Shown here in pieces: positions 21,480-32,600 of a stretch of 64,000 bases of DNA; the first letter of the stretch is position 1, and each line of letters opens with the position of its first letter. Below the pieces are notes generated by a model that ran no database searches, was not told where the DNA came from, and saw only the letters and a program-made list of their open reading frames with translations. The DNA comes from Shinisaurus crocodilurus (lineage: Eukaryota; Chordata; Lepidosauria; Squamata; Shinisauridae). Made by a program: the position numbers and the translations under genes. The stretch spans positions 235,567,546-235,631,545 of the forward strand of contig CM037878.1 of the NCBI GenBank assembly GCA_021292165.1, given 5' to 3'.

Positions 21480-24400
21480 GGTGGAATGGCCCTGTGTTCC
21501 CTCTCATCTTCCTCTGCACAGCCTGCTGGAATGGTTGCTGGTGGTGACAGTTGAGGGAGGAGGAGCCTTCATGAGGGAGGCCTTTTAGCAGGGCTGGTTA
21601 AATGGCCCTGCGCTCATAGGTTTCTATTGTGGGGACCCACAAAAAAATCATGGTAGGCAAAAGATACAAGGCAGGAATGAAAAATACTGCCCGTACTTTC
21701 ACCTTCCCTTCAATTGACTTTATCTGATGGCATGGATTTGATGGGCAGATAGAACCTGCTGTTGTTTACACTCTGGACTTCCCCAGGGTGCAGCAGCCTC
21801 TTAATTAAACATAACTAAATATATTAGAAGGACAAAGACATGTGTTGTGTCCAGAGATTTCAGGAAAAATACTTTAACATCAAAGAATATTATCTGCCCA
21901 AGGTTCAGTAACTAAGGTTATGAGACAGATATCAAATCGTGATCTCTTTGAACCCACAAAGCATGAGGAGCAATTAGTGGATGAAACAGAGAGCAATTAA
22001 CTGAAAAGCACTCAGTCCTAACAATCTACATTTCACTGGTATAACCTTCTGTATGCAAATAGTAAATAGGTTTCCATTTAATTGTTTATGTGATAACATT
22101 TTTACTTGGGAGACTTCAGATGACCAGTTTTGCAATCAACATGCAGTGAGATGATAATACATTATTTCTGTAGAACTTTTAATGTGAAAAGCCTTTTGAA
22201 TCCTGTAGCTTTGCTGTCCAAACAACCCCACACACACAAAGAGTGTCACTGTTATTCCCAGTATAAAGGTGGAAAACACAGAATGAGACAATAGTATTTT
22301 CCAGAGGGCATCTAGTAAATTCATTACTGAGCAGGGATTTGAACCGTGTTCTTCCAGATCCTACACAATTTCCATTTTAGACTGCCACATGGTCTTATGG
22401 AAGCGGGTTATCTGATGTGGTTCAACCTGCAAAGGATTTGCATAAATGTGAAATGGCAAGTGTTGACAAACTAATGGCCTTTAACTGAGTTGCACACATG
22501 GTAGGGCCTTGCATGTATAGAACAGCTTCAATGTCTTCTTGAATCCACACTGGATCTTCTCACACATTAGAAACATTCTTACTTTCCATATGCACAGACC
22601 AATGCAAGGTGATACTCTGTGCAGGCAAATCTGTAAATGCACAAGAGTTGGAGGCATGGGAATGGATAATTATTTGTCTCTACTATCACTTAACAATCTC
22701 CTCTTGAATCAAGATGTAGTACTATTCATGCATGGCGCGCCCTTCTGCACGGAGAACTCTGAATTGAGACCATTGAAAGAAATTCTTTCTGTATTTGAAA
22801 GGGAGAAAAAAACCTTTAACTGACAGTGTTGATATCCATTTCATAAAAGTGGTGTCTTTAGAGTGAACTGAGCATAGGAAAAATGTATTTATTTATTTAT
22901 TTATTTACTTACTTATTTATTTGCCTTTCCTTGAACCTGGATGGTTCAGTTAAAAAGGTTCTTCTCTGGAACAAAAGCTTTCAGATTTAGCTTCCTTATT
23001 CCTTTGTAAGGCAAAATACTGTTGGAAGTAAGATAGTAAACAAATAGTGCAGGGTTAGAAGAGGTAACGGTTTTAGAGGTAAGTGTTTATTCTAGTTGTT
23101 TCTGTGTGATCTACTGGTTGATCTGGAGTCCTTGTAGGATGGGTAGGAAATAGAATCACTGTGTGAAGTAATTTTACAGACATCACGTTTTTACTGTTTT
23201 CTACTTACCTAACTCACTCTCCCTGCTGTACATTATAGTTTCACAACATTTGGGTTGATTTGAACTCTGACATTCTAGTAGGTTGTAATCATCATCATCA
23301 TCATCATCATCATCATAAGTTCTTGGGGAGGAGATGACAAACTATGGCAGCTTTATTGAGCTGCTTTTTTTTTTTTAAAGCAGAGTTGATAAAACAGTCT
23401 GCTTGTTGTTATGTAGCTGAACCACTACTTCATCAAGCATTCTGCTTATTTCCCCTCATTATTGGAATCATGCCTTTCAGCTACTGAGACTTAAAAACAC
23501 ACAGCAAAAACATTAATATACAATTTAGGCAACAAGAATATTAAAAATGTGTGTGAATGAAATACTGAGGAGGATAAAGGGGGGTGGGGGATGTGAAATT
23601 AGCCTTTTAACTTTGTATGGGACTGCCAAACAGCTCTTTTGCATCATTCTTGAGGGGTACATTCTCAATTCAGGGAATTAAGCTTAGCCTTCTCATTAGT
23701 ATTAATAGCATCTTCACACCTAATTCTTCATGCTTTGAATTGGAAATTAAATCATTAGCATATTAGCATTTGAGTGCCACTAGGCATAATCTTTATGGCC
23801 GCAGAGCAACATATGCACCCAACGGGGTTTAGCCAGCAGTGCTGCCTTCTTCTTACCTGCAGCTAGAGCTGTGTGCAAATGGCTCCTCAGCAATGTCCAG
23901 CTTCTTTGTGGACAGAGTAATTGGGGGGAGGGGACATTTTAATTGAATTTCTCTAGAGGAGAAGAAATTCTTCAACAGTTTCTTGGTGGTGAGTGGTGGG
24001 TGGGGGTCACGTCTGCCATGACACAGCAACGGAGGAGTCCTCTGCTTAGTTCCTTTCACCCAGGAGACCTAAGAAAGAACTTCTTCATAACCACTGCAGA
24101 TCAACAAGGAAAACATCACTACTCACATCTGGTAGGTATATCCAGTCATCCCTATAAGTTGCTTCTTTTCATGCCTTATCTCCAGGTGGGGAATGTAGCC
24201 CTCAGCCCGCCACCCCTAGTTAGGTGAAGCTCAGGGTTGACTTTCTTTCATGCCCTATTGAGACACCTTGGATCCTGTTTGCTCTCCATACCCTCCTATG
24301 TAATAGCCCTGACCACATAATGTGGACTCCACTCCACTGGTTCTGCACAAGGCCTTCAAAATCACCACCTTTGCCTTTCGCAAACCAAGTGCACCATGAA

Positions 24401-24720
24401 ACCTGTGGTGGTGGGCCTGCAGGAAGTTGGACAGAAAATTGCTCCAATGCATGCCAAATTTCCAGCTATTTGAACACAGCCCACTCACTAAGCCACTGCT
24501 GCAGTCAAATGCTGGTGCTGTGTGCCTTGAAACTGGCCCAAAATATCATAATATGACCACATGTAAGGACTTGCGTCCTCTCTTTCCTTGAAACCAAAGC
24601 CACAGCTGTAGAAACAGCTCCAATTCTTAAGGAATGGGTAACAAATACATCAACTGTAACCTACCTAAGGCCATCTTGGCAAGCTTCGAAGAATGCAAAA
24701 CTGGTGGCAAAAAGGGAGCC
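21480..24720. other. No recognised gene; two microsatellites
   Basis: Contains an (ATTT)n run at about 22883-22920 and an (ATC)n run at 23287-23317. Otherwise it is unique-looking DNA with chance-length open frames only. Confidence 0.45.
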
Positions 24721-24724
24721 CTCC

Positions 24725-25060
24725 CTAACTTTGAGAGTTTATTTATTTAATTTAATGGATTTTTAAAACTGCCTTTCAGGATAAATTATCCTCCCTAGGC
24801 TGTTTATAATAGTCAGTAAAACAATATAACAAAATTACACAACAGCATTAAAATGTTTAAATAACGACAGCACATAAATAAATGAGGTAAGACAATAAAA
24901 TTCCAATCAGCAGCAGATAAAACAGTTACAGCACAATAAATCATTCAAAAGCTGACTGGAATAAAAAGGTCTTTAGGGCTCTCCTAAAGGCCAACAACAA
25001 TGGGGCTCAAAGTTATTTCTCTGGGTTGGGAGGGTATTCTTTTAATGTCCAAATCAGGCA
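24725..25060 (-). mobile_element. L2 LINE 3' end, minus strand
   Basis: The reverse complement gives a decayed WNTLPTQRNNF...LGEP.RPFYSS-type L2 C-terminus (25040 to 24940) and then an AT-rich 3' UTR. It ends in a TAAATAAA-type tail at about 24730. Confidence 0.6.
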
Positions 25061-26219
25061 CAGGTCAACATCTGGGCACTGGGACCAAATGACTTTTGAC
25101 CCCTTCTGTTGTTGGTTCATTCTAGACCTAAGGTGGATGCCACCCCCACCCCCCAGAAGCTGTATGCCCCTCTGCTCTAGGGCCTGCTCTCACCTATCTT
25201 GTTTGGATTCCAGTACCTGATCTGGAAAGTACCCCAAAGAATGTCATTATAGCAGTGGCATTCAGCAATCTCTCCTCATACTCTGAGTAGCAGATGGGCT
25301 TCCTCTAATCTGCTAGCCCTTTCAGGTTGTAGCAGAGATAGGTTGTCTCTGTCTGGCATCCTGTGTAGTGACCTGCTTCCTGGTTCATCCCTCCAGTATC
25401 TCTTGAAACCTGAAGCCCTATAGTGGAATTTTCCAAACCTTGGAACATGGCTCTGAAGCAAGGGTTGCCATTCTTCCTTTGACTGAACAGGATGCCAGGC
25501 CCTGACCCCTCAGTGCTACTTACACAGTATATATGTTTCTACAGGAATGGGCCACTTGGATGTAAGAAAATTTATGACATGGACTATCCCAAGGATGTTG
25601 CACCAAAAGTGAACTGAAGCATCCATCAGTTTACCCAGTGCTCATCAGTTAATCCAACCATATAACCAGACTGCCACAACGGGAAAAAATCCAGAAAGAT
25701 AAGGTCTTCAGGATTCCTGACTTGACCCATTCCTATGGCCACCACTTGATATACCACTGTCCCCAAAGGCACACTCCAACTCCGTGGGGCCCAGCAGCAT
25801 CAGTGCTTATTTGAAATTCAGACTCTATCTATAAGACCTTCCTCCAGAGTGAGACCCCATTAAAATGTTGTGTGAATTGTTGGCACACCTGCTCATACCA
25901 TCTGGGTGATACATAGATAGTAGAGGGACAATCTCAGCCCCTGCATGGCATTGCATAACCAATGTGAAAATGTCCTCCCAAGTGCAACTACGGTACTTTC
26001 TGCAAAGTTGAGGTACACCGCCAGCTCCCAAAAGTGCCTTAAGATCACCTTATGGGCCTCCAAGAAATAAGCCAATTTGGCCCACACATTTATTACATTT
26101 TCATTGTGTAGCCTAAAGAGCTCCCCCACCATATCAATTTAAATCCCTAGGACACTAAACTTGATGAGATGTCCCTCTATTTTTTTAGTCTGTTGATGCT
26201 GTTTGGTAGCTGGTTAGTT
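25061..26219. other. No recognised feature
   Basis: Unique-looking DNA; no exon or repeat recognised. Confidence 0.45.
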
Positions 26220-26380
26220 TCATAGATTCATAGATCATAGAGTTGGAAGGAGCCTACAAGGCTATCGAGTCCAACCCCCTGCTCAATGCAGGAAACTAGA
26301 GGAGGGGTGTCCCATCCAAGTAATAACCAGGCCTGACCCTGCTTAGCTTTCCACGCTCAGACAAGCTGAGCCAGCGTAAG
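26220..26380 (-). mobile_element. 5S rRNA-derived SINE with CR1 tail
   Basis: Read on the minus strand: a head related to 5S rRNA (GAAAGCTAAGCAGGGTC, GGCCTGGTTATTACTTGG, ATGGGA). It is followed by a linker and the CR1 3' end (CCTGCATTGAGCAGGGGGTT, GACTCGATAGCCTTG) with ATCTATGA repeats. The head spans the 5S internal promoter (box A, intermediate element and box C), so RNA polymerase III transcription is plausible. The CR1-like tail suggests mobilisation by CR1 reverse transcriptase. Confidence 0.85.
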
Positions 26381-26890
26381 GTGCAATCCTATGCAATCCT
26401 GGCTGCCCAGATTCCTGTACTAATGTACTGCATTGTCCTAACCCTTGCCTCCCTGGAAATAAGTCTTCAAAGTAATGGGCTGTGTTCATAGATCCAGAAC
26501 ATTCCTTCAGAGCCCATTTTAAAAATGTGCTAAAGCACTCAAAGGTTGCACATGGCACTGAGCAACCCATGGGAAAGTCCTGATCCATGTAAAACTTTCT
26601 CTTGAAGGAATAACTTAACAATTCAAAGTCATCAGGGTGCACTGGGGAAGGCAGAACACTGCCTTGTGTCAGTTCCCCCAGTTCAGCTCCTTTTCCACAT
26701 CACTGCACGATCTGGATGGCAGCATCAAAAGAGGTATATACATAGTTCAGCTGCTATAGCATCATTCACAAACTTGCCTTTTGAGAAGACAGAATCATGG
26801 ATGAGCCTAAACTCATCCCCTGCCTTCATGGGCATCTCTCCATGGATACTCACAGGGCTGCTGTAGGGATTCTTTAAATGGGCTCAATAT
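26381..26890. other. No recognised feature
   Basis: Short stretch with a CAATCCTAT trace at its start; otherwise nothing recognised. Confidence 0.4.
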
Positions 26891-27098
26891 CTTATTTATT
26901 CAAGGAACCCAAGGCAGCTTACATAATCCTCATCCTCCTCTCCATTTTATCCTCACAAGAACCCTGTGAGGTAGGTTAGGCTGAGAGTCAGTGACTGGCC
27001 CAAAGTCACCCAGTGGGTTTCATGGCCAACTGGGGACTAGAACCCGGATCTCCCAAGTCCCAGTCTAAAACTCTTACCACTATGCCACACTGGCTCTC
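26891..27098 (-). mobile_element. tRNA-derived CORE-like SINE
   Basis: On the minus strand it begins GAGCCAGTGTGGCATAGTGG (tRNA-like box A region) and has GGGTTCTAGTCC (box B). A core with TGACTTTGGGCCAGTCACTG follows, then the end GCTGCCTTGGGTTCCTTG plus an AT-rich tail. The core resembles MIR/CORE-SINEs and the tail resembles L2. Confidence 0.85.
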
Positions 27099-27099
27099 A

Positions 27100-29638
27100 T
27101 AACATCTTCATTAGGTGTATTAGCCAGCTTATCTTAACCTTACTACCTGCTTGTTTTCCTCAACTGAACAGAAATGTTTAAACGTATAAGGAATTCTGGG
27201 ACTCTGATATGAGATCCTAAAACTAAATTTAATCCTGCCCTTACGTAGTCACCATACTCACTTTTCAGGTACATTTGTAGCCAATTATGTAATGGCTCAT
27301 ATTTAATAGGGCTAGTCCCTTTTATAGAAGGTTACCTGTCGCTTCAACCTTTTCTCTGCCTTTGTTGATCCCTCACAACCCACCCACCCAAGCCCTTTTC
27401 GCTTTCACAGCCACTGGGCTCTGATCCATCATGATTCGCACCACCAAGAGGATGCCAATGGTCCTAGCAAAATGGAGAAAGACAGGTCTGGGGTTTGGGG
27501 CTGAAGTAAGGTCAGGATCCTGGACTGGGACTCGAAATCAGAGGCCAGTGGCTAGAGTTCAGTACCATGGACAGCAGAACAGCTCCCCATCCTCAGCTAA
27601 AAGTTCCCTCCACACCAGCCTAGAGCAACTGCCAGAACTTTATAGACCTGTCTAGAGTGTCAGTACTGAACTGGAAAGTACCCCAAAGAACTCAAGGGTT
27701 GCATATGGACAGTTAGACCAGTGCCTTCTTATGCAGCTGTTGTTTTCTTCCAGGCAGTGATGGTGGGTTGAATTGTTAGGAATATCCAGTCTGACCTGTC
27801 CACCCCAATCCCTTCCAGTCCCAGTTCCCAGCCTGACTCAAACTTGGCCAGTTACCAGTGTAAGCAACACTAGCATACTCACCCTGCTGGTGCTTGATTC
27901 TACCTGATCGCATTCCTGCAGCTCCTCTGGGTATTCTGGGGGATGAGATGGATGTGGCCTGCCCCACAGCTATGAGTGGCACCTTGAAATTTGCCACCCC
28001 CTTTGTTTATCTGGGGGAACTTTTTGTCAGCTTGGGATCTGCATGCCAGTAGTGGGTGGGGCCAAAACAAAAATGTGGGTAAGGTCACCCCATTCTCTCT
28101 CTTGTACACATATGTATCCATACAGTCTCTTACACATTCATGCACGCACACACACTCAATCTAACACACAAACCTATGCAGCTATTCAGCATGATGAGGT
28201 CTCCCACTGGAGTCAATGGAAGGCTTTTCCAAGGGAAAATTCCAGGGAAGTATTGTGTGTGTGTGGGGGGAGTATTTTTCCCAGGGCATAAAATATTATT
28301 CTGAAACTAGAAATAGATTATAGAATCATTCTAGAAATACGAAGAGTAGAAACAATTTTTAAAAACCCAGTCAAATATGGAGGAAAGTACATAAGTTATT
28401 TTAAGCTAATAAAGTATTATTCTTAAAAATAAAATACTATTCTTGAGGGAGGGAGGGCGAGTGAGCACTTTAAAAAGTCAGGAAAAATAAGGAGGAAAGC
28501 TTTAAAGCTAACATTGTTTCTGATTGATTAAAAACAAAACCAGTGTGTTACCAAACAAATTGCAGCAGCTCCACATGTCCATCTGGTTGGTATTCTGCAT
28601 CTAAAAAAACCCCCTACCTTAACTGATGTGATTATCAGCTGTGACACCTACATACACAGTGAGTCTGTCTTTGTCACAAACAGCTCAGTCTGGACAGTTA
28701 TGTGTAGGGGTGCCCTCTCAAGGCCCTCAAAGTGTGCAACTGGCAGTCCATTCACTGATAATAATCTTCTGCCCGCCTGTTCCACCTGCTGCCAAGAAAA
28801 CCAATGTGGGGCAGCAGATGTAAGGAGAAGGCGGCCCTTCACACCACAGTTCGGCACCAAGTAATCCTGTGTGCAACTAGGACCAAATATCTGCTCCTCA
28901 CTGCTCCTTCCTCCACATGTCCTCAGGTTTTATGGTCATGTTAGACTGGAGTATGATAAAACAAGAAATAAAACCAAAGAACTCTTTGCGTCTCTCCAAT
29001 TGTGTCTGATTCCCTTAAGCTGACGCACAGGTCAAAGTGTATACACAGTGAACTTTGTTAAGTGCTTACATTTACGTTTCTTTTCTTTTGTCCTGAAAGC
29101 ATCAGAGGCAAGACATTATATCTTAGGGAACACTGGACAGCTGCTGTCATAATGTTAATGTGCTGTGATTTCTCTTTATGATTGCAGAATATGTTTGTTT
29201 AAATATTAAACTATACTTGTCACAATGATTTCTGCTTGTTGTATGAGTAAGACATGTGAAATCAGACTGTTTTGAGGTGTGGTGGAAGAAGCTTACAAGC
29301 TTGGGCTTCCCACATAAGCTTTACTGAATGGGGAGTTGCATCTCAGAGAGATGCCCCATGAATGGGAACTGGTTTGTGGCTAATTTAGCACTATAGTGCT
29401 AAACAAAAGTCATAGGGGTTTGGGGTGTGTGTGTGCAGGAGGCAGAGAATCCTCAGCAAATATGAAGCAATGGCATAGAAACTTTGTGTTAGCATCCCGG
29501 GTTTGGACTGTATAATCTACACTGACAATGCTTTCCTTTCGGCATGGAGTTACCTTACTTAGTTCCCATATGGCTATTCAGAGTGAAATGAATTACCGTA
29601 GCTGAAATTTTGTGAAACTTAAATTCAACTAGAACACG

Positions 29639-29639
<1 letters not shown>
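27100..29639. other. No recognised gene or repeat
   Basis: Several AC-rich and G-rich short stretches (28140-28270); no transposon, exon or RNA gene recognised. Confidence 0.45.

Positions 29640-29694
<55 letters not shown>
29640..29694. repeat. (AC)n(AT)n compound microsatellite
   Basis: An AC run of about 30 bases passes into an AT run and abuts the tail of the neighbouring SINE. Confidence 0.95.
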
Positions 29695-29695
<1 letters not shown>

Positions 29696-29698
<3 letters not shown>

Positions 29699-29917
29699 GT
29701 TAATTTATATCCTGCCTTTTCTTCCAAGGAGCCAAAGGTAATGTACATTTTTCTGCTCCTCTCGATTTCTCTTCTCACAACAGCCCTGTGAGGTAGGTTA
29801 GGCCGACAGTCAGTGACTGGCCCAAAGTCACTCAGTGAGTTTCATGGCCATGTGCTGGAACCTGGGCCTGCCCAGTCCCAGTCCAACACTCTGAGCACTA
29901 CGCCACACCGTATCTCA
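29696..29917 (-). mobile_element. tRNA-derived CORE-like SINE, diverged
   Basis: Same organisation as the copy at 26891: the minus strand carries the core GACTTTGGGCCAGTCACTGA and AACCTACCTCACAGGGCTGT. The tRNA-like head and L2-like tail are diverged, so it is an older copy. Confidence 0.8.
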
Positions 29918-31084
29918 GTGTGAATTACAGGGCTCCAAGTTCTGACATTCCTACTTGTGCCTGGAAACCACTGAAGAGATCTTAAGAATTGTGTATCTTC
30001 CTCCATTGGCCTGTCCAGATTTTTCAGCTTTCACCGTGTTTGCTCTTGTTACTGTGCTTTGCTGCTATTGTGGATACAATGTTTTAAAGTTTAGAACAAA
30101 AGTTGTTTTGAGCACAAAATGAAAGTCACCATAAAATATGCATTCTGAGGTAAAGATTATATGTTAAAGATAGGGATATTCTTTTTCCCCCCTGTGTATA
30201 GGAATGAAATGCAGTTTGTTAGAGACAAATGTGCATTGTCAAGTAAAATCTTAAATTATCATGCTAGAAAATAATGTACTAGCATCCCAACGCTGGGGAT
30301 CGATGCAATAAATATAACTGATAATATACTTAATGGCATAAGTATGATCCATTATTTGGAAAGAGAAGAAATATATCAAGACATTTACAAAGTCAGGGGT
30401 ATTTACAAATCAATAACTGATAAAAATCTTTATTCCAGTTAAGCATCCTTTTATGTTTCCAGTCAGACTCTAAATAGTGTAGCTTACTGTGCTCAGGAAT
30501 TATAGAATGAACCTTGATTCTGTGTAATGGGTGGCTTGTTGTCTACAAAGAGATGAAAAGCACTGCCAGCACTTCAGGTTCAATCTGACTTTGAAGAGTG
30601 TGAACTCTTTGTATTCTTTAGTGAAAACTGATGTTTGGTGGCATGCTGGTGATTTTTTAAAGCAATCATGACCAATTGACACTGATGGCTGTCAAAGACA
30701 CAAATCTTCCATAAATGTGTCTGATCTTCCTTTAAAGCCACTTAAGCTAGGGGCCATCACAACATCCAGCCCTGGAACTCGTCAGATAAACAGTAAAGGT
30801 GAGAGTGTCTCTGGACACACATTGGGTATGTTCACACGTCATGACTACCCACCATGTTAATAAGCCATGAGGGGTTGGTTGTTCTGCCAACAACCCACAG
30901 TGAGCCCAACAGATGATCAGGCTCACCATGGCATGTTCACTCCCTCCTTCCCCCACTTCCCCATTGGTCCTCCAGGCAGTGTCCCAAGGGACACTGTGGC
31001 AGGACTGAGTTGTCTCTCCCCTACCTCCGCCCCACAAGCAAGAGCTGTTTTTGGCTCCCTGTGGCTTTTGTGCACTTTAAACTT
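29918..31084. other. Mostly unrecognised; a CCATGGCTT-type repeat near 30825
   Basis: About 30825-30935 (TTCACACGTCATGACTACCC, AATAAGCCATGAGG, CAACAACCCACAGTG) resembles 35955-36125, 37520-37860 and 43200-43375. I interpret these as decayed copies of one dispersed repeat. Confidence 0.35.
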
Positions 31085-31111
31085 GGGGGGGGGGGGTGCG
31101 GAGCTCACTGC

Positions 31112-31153
<42 letters not shown>
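31085..31153. repeat. G12 tract and (ATT)n microsatellite
   Basis: Twelve consecutive G at 31085-31096, then an (ATT)n run from about 31111 to 31153. Confidence 0.95.
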
Positions 31154-31224
31154 GGCTGTATATGTCCCAGCCCCAAAAACCCCATTGTCTTGTTAAAACC
31201 TCCTTTTAAAGGGACCCTGAGTTT

Positions 31225-31560
31225 TTGACAACCTGCCAAAGCTCTTTAGAGACCATACACTGGTCTTGAACCAAATGTACTAGCATCCAGTTTGTTTCTG
31301 AGCCCAATTTAAGGTTTTCATTTTGATCTATAAAGCCCTAAACAGCTTGGGGGCAGGAATTTTGAGGGACCTCCTCTCCTGTATGAGCCTGCCCATAATT
31401 TTAGATCTTCTTCAGAGGTCCCGTTGTGTGTCCCACCACCACAGTTTTTCTGCAATTGGCTGGACGTAGAGTGAAAATGGAGGTTCCACACATTATTTAC
31501 ATGAACAAGGAATGCCCTTTTCCTTGGCAAAGATACTTCTATAATAACTACTTTATAGTA
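31225..31560 (+). mobile_element. L2 LINE fragment, decayed
   Basis: FILIYKALNSLGAGILRDLLSC is readable from 31318, the L2 ORF2 C-terminal block, followed by a decayed SLPIILDLLQRS segment. The 3' boundary is vague. Confidence 0.65.
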
Positions 31561-31649
31561 AGTACTATTCAGCAGGTCCCTGACAGCTTCAAATAAAAGT
31601 TTATTGCTTGCGAGTTCAGCCTGTTTTATTTCTTACTATTGATCCCAGC

Positions 31650-31730
31650 TGTGGGATAGTCACTAATTGCTCCCACTAATTTCAGTGGGACTTACTCTCA
31701 GGGAAGTGTGCTTAAGATTGCAGCCTCAGT
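31650..31730. repeat. CAATCCTAT-type MITE, decayed
   Basis: CACTAATTTCAGTGGGACTTACTCTCAGGG followed by AAGATTGCAGCCTCAG, the inner block and end of the short palindromic family. Confidence 0.5.
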
Positions 31731-31806
31731 TTTTGTTCTTCTGCAGTGGGAGTTACTAATTTCCTCTCATTGTTTGTTTGTTTTTATTTGTAGAAATATT
31801 GTTATT

Positions 31807-31808
31807 AA

Positions 31809-31835
<27 letters not shown>
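31807..31835. repeat. (GA)n microsatellite
   Basis: Uninterrupted AG dinucleotide run just before the putative LTR. Confidence 0.95.
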
Positions 31836-31840
<5 letters not shown>

Positions 31841-32600
31841 GAACGATTATAACAGACTTCCACTGGCCCCTCACTTGGGGACAGGGAGAAGATTTGCGAG
31901 TGGGGGAGGAGAGAAGAGTCAGGTAACAGGTCAGGTTGGTCACAGGTAAAAAAGTGGGGACACAGGAAAGGGCTTATTTAGGCACCTGGGTTCCCGCCCA
32001 CGGTCTCTTTTGCTGGCGGGAAGTGCGGGATTAGGCAGTATGGCTTAGGGTCAGTGCTTTTTTTCTGGAGAAAAGGGTACCGGAACTCTTGGATTACATT
32101 TCCTCGGGAGTAGATGGCGATTAAATTGTAATGCAATTAATAGAAGAAAAGGTGCTGGAACTCAGTTCCGGTGAGTTCCACCAGAAAAAAAGCCCTGCTT
32201 AGGGTTATGGTGATCATCCAGTGGCACCTTTCAAGGTGACTGACGTTTACCCAAGGCTGACCTCGCTAATGCCGTGAGGCTTAGCAGGAGAGAAATTGGG
32301 ACGTCTTTGGGGTTTTGCCTTTCTCACCTACATTGGGTGCCAGGAGGCGTCAAAGTAAGGCGATGATGGTAAGGCCCTCCAGCTCCACATGGAGGGCAAC
32401 TGGCCGGGGGCGGACCAACCCGCCTCCGGTGCGGTTAAGATGTATTCGCCAAAATATTTAAAATATTGATTTTTTCCCGGCCAATGGCCGGGCTAGGTTA
32501 GTACCGCACTTTGCCCTTCACAGATCTTCAATTCAATAAATGTGGCCCTGATTTGAAACCATATACTCTGTGTCTGACTCTTCTTTATCTCACCCATACA
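31836..32600 (+). mobile_element. Possible LTR fragment, interrupted by a MITE
   Basis: A non-coding, moderately GC-rich segment. Its right part has an AATAAA signal (about 32536) followed by GTGTCTGACTCTTCTTTATC, like the R/U5 end of a retroelement LTR. Upstream is a hairpin-forming CCCGGCCAATGGCCGGG. I could not find matching target duplications, so the boundaries and even the LTR nature are uncertain. The MITE at 32052-32197 inserted into it later. Confidence 0.35.
32052..32197. mobile_element. 146-bp hAT-like MITE with 8-bp TSD
   Basis: Ends CAGTGCTTTTTTTCTGG and CCAGAAAAAAAGCCCTG (16 of 17 complementary). Perfect 8-bp duplication CTTAGGGT at 32044-32051 and 32198-32205. The interior has paired CCGGAACTC and CAGTTCCGG segments. 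No coding capacity. Confidence 0.88.
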
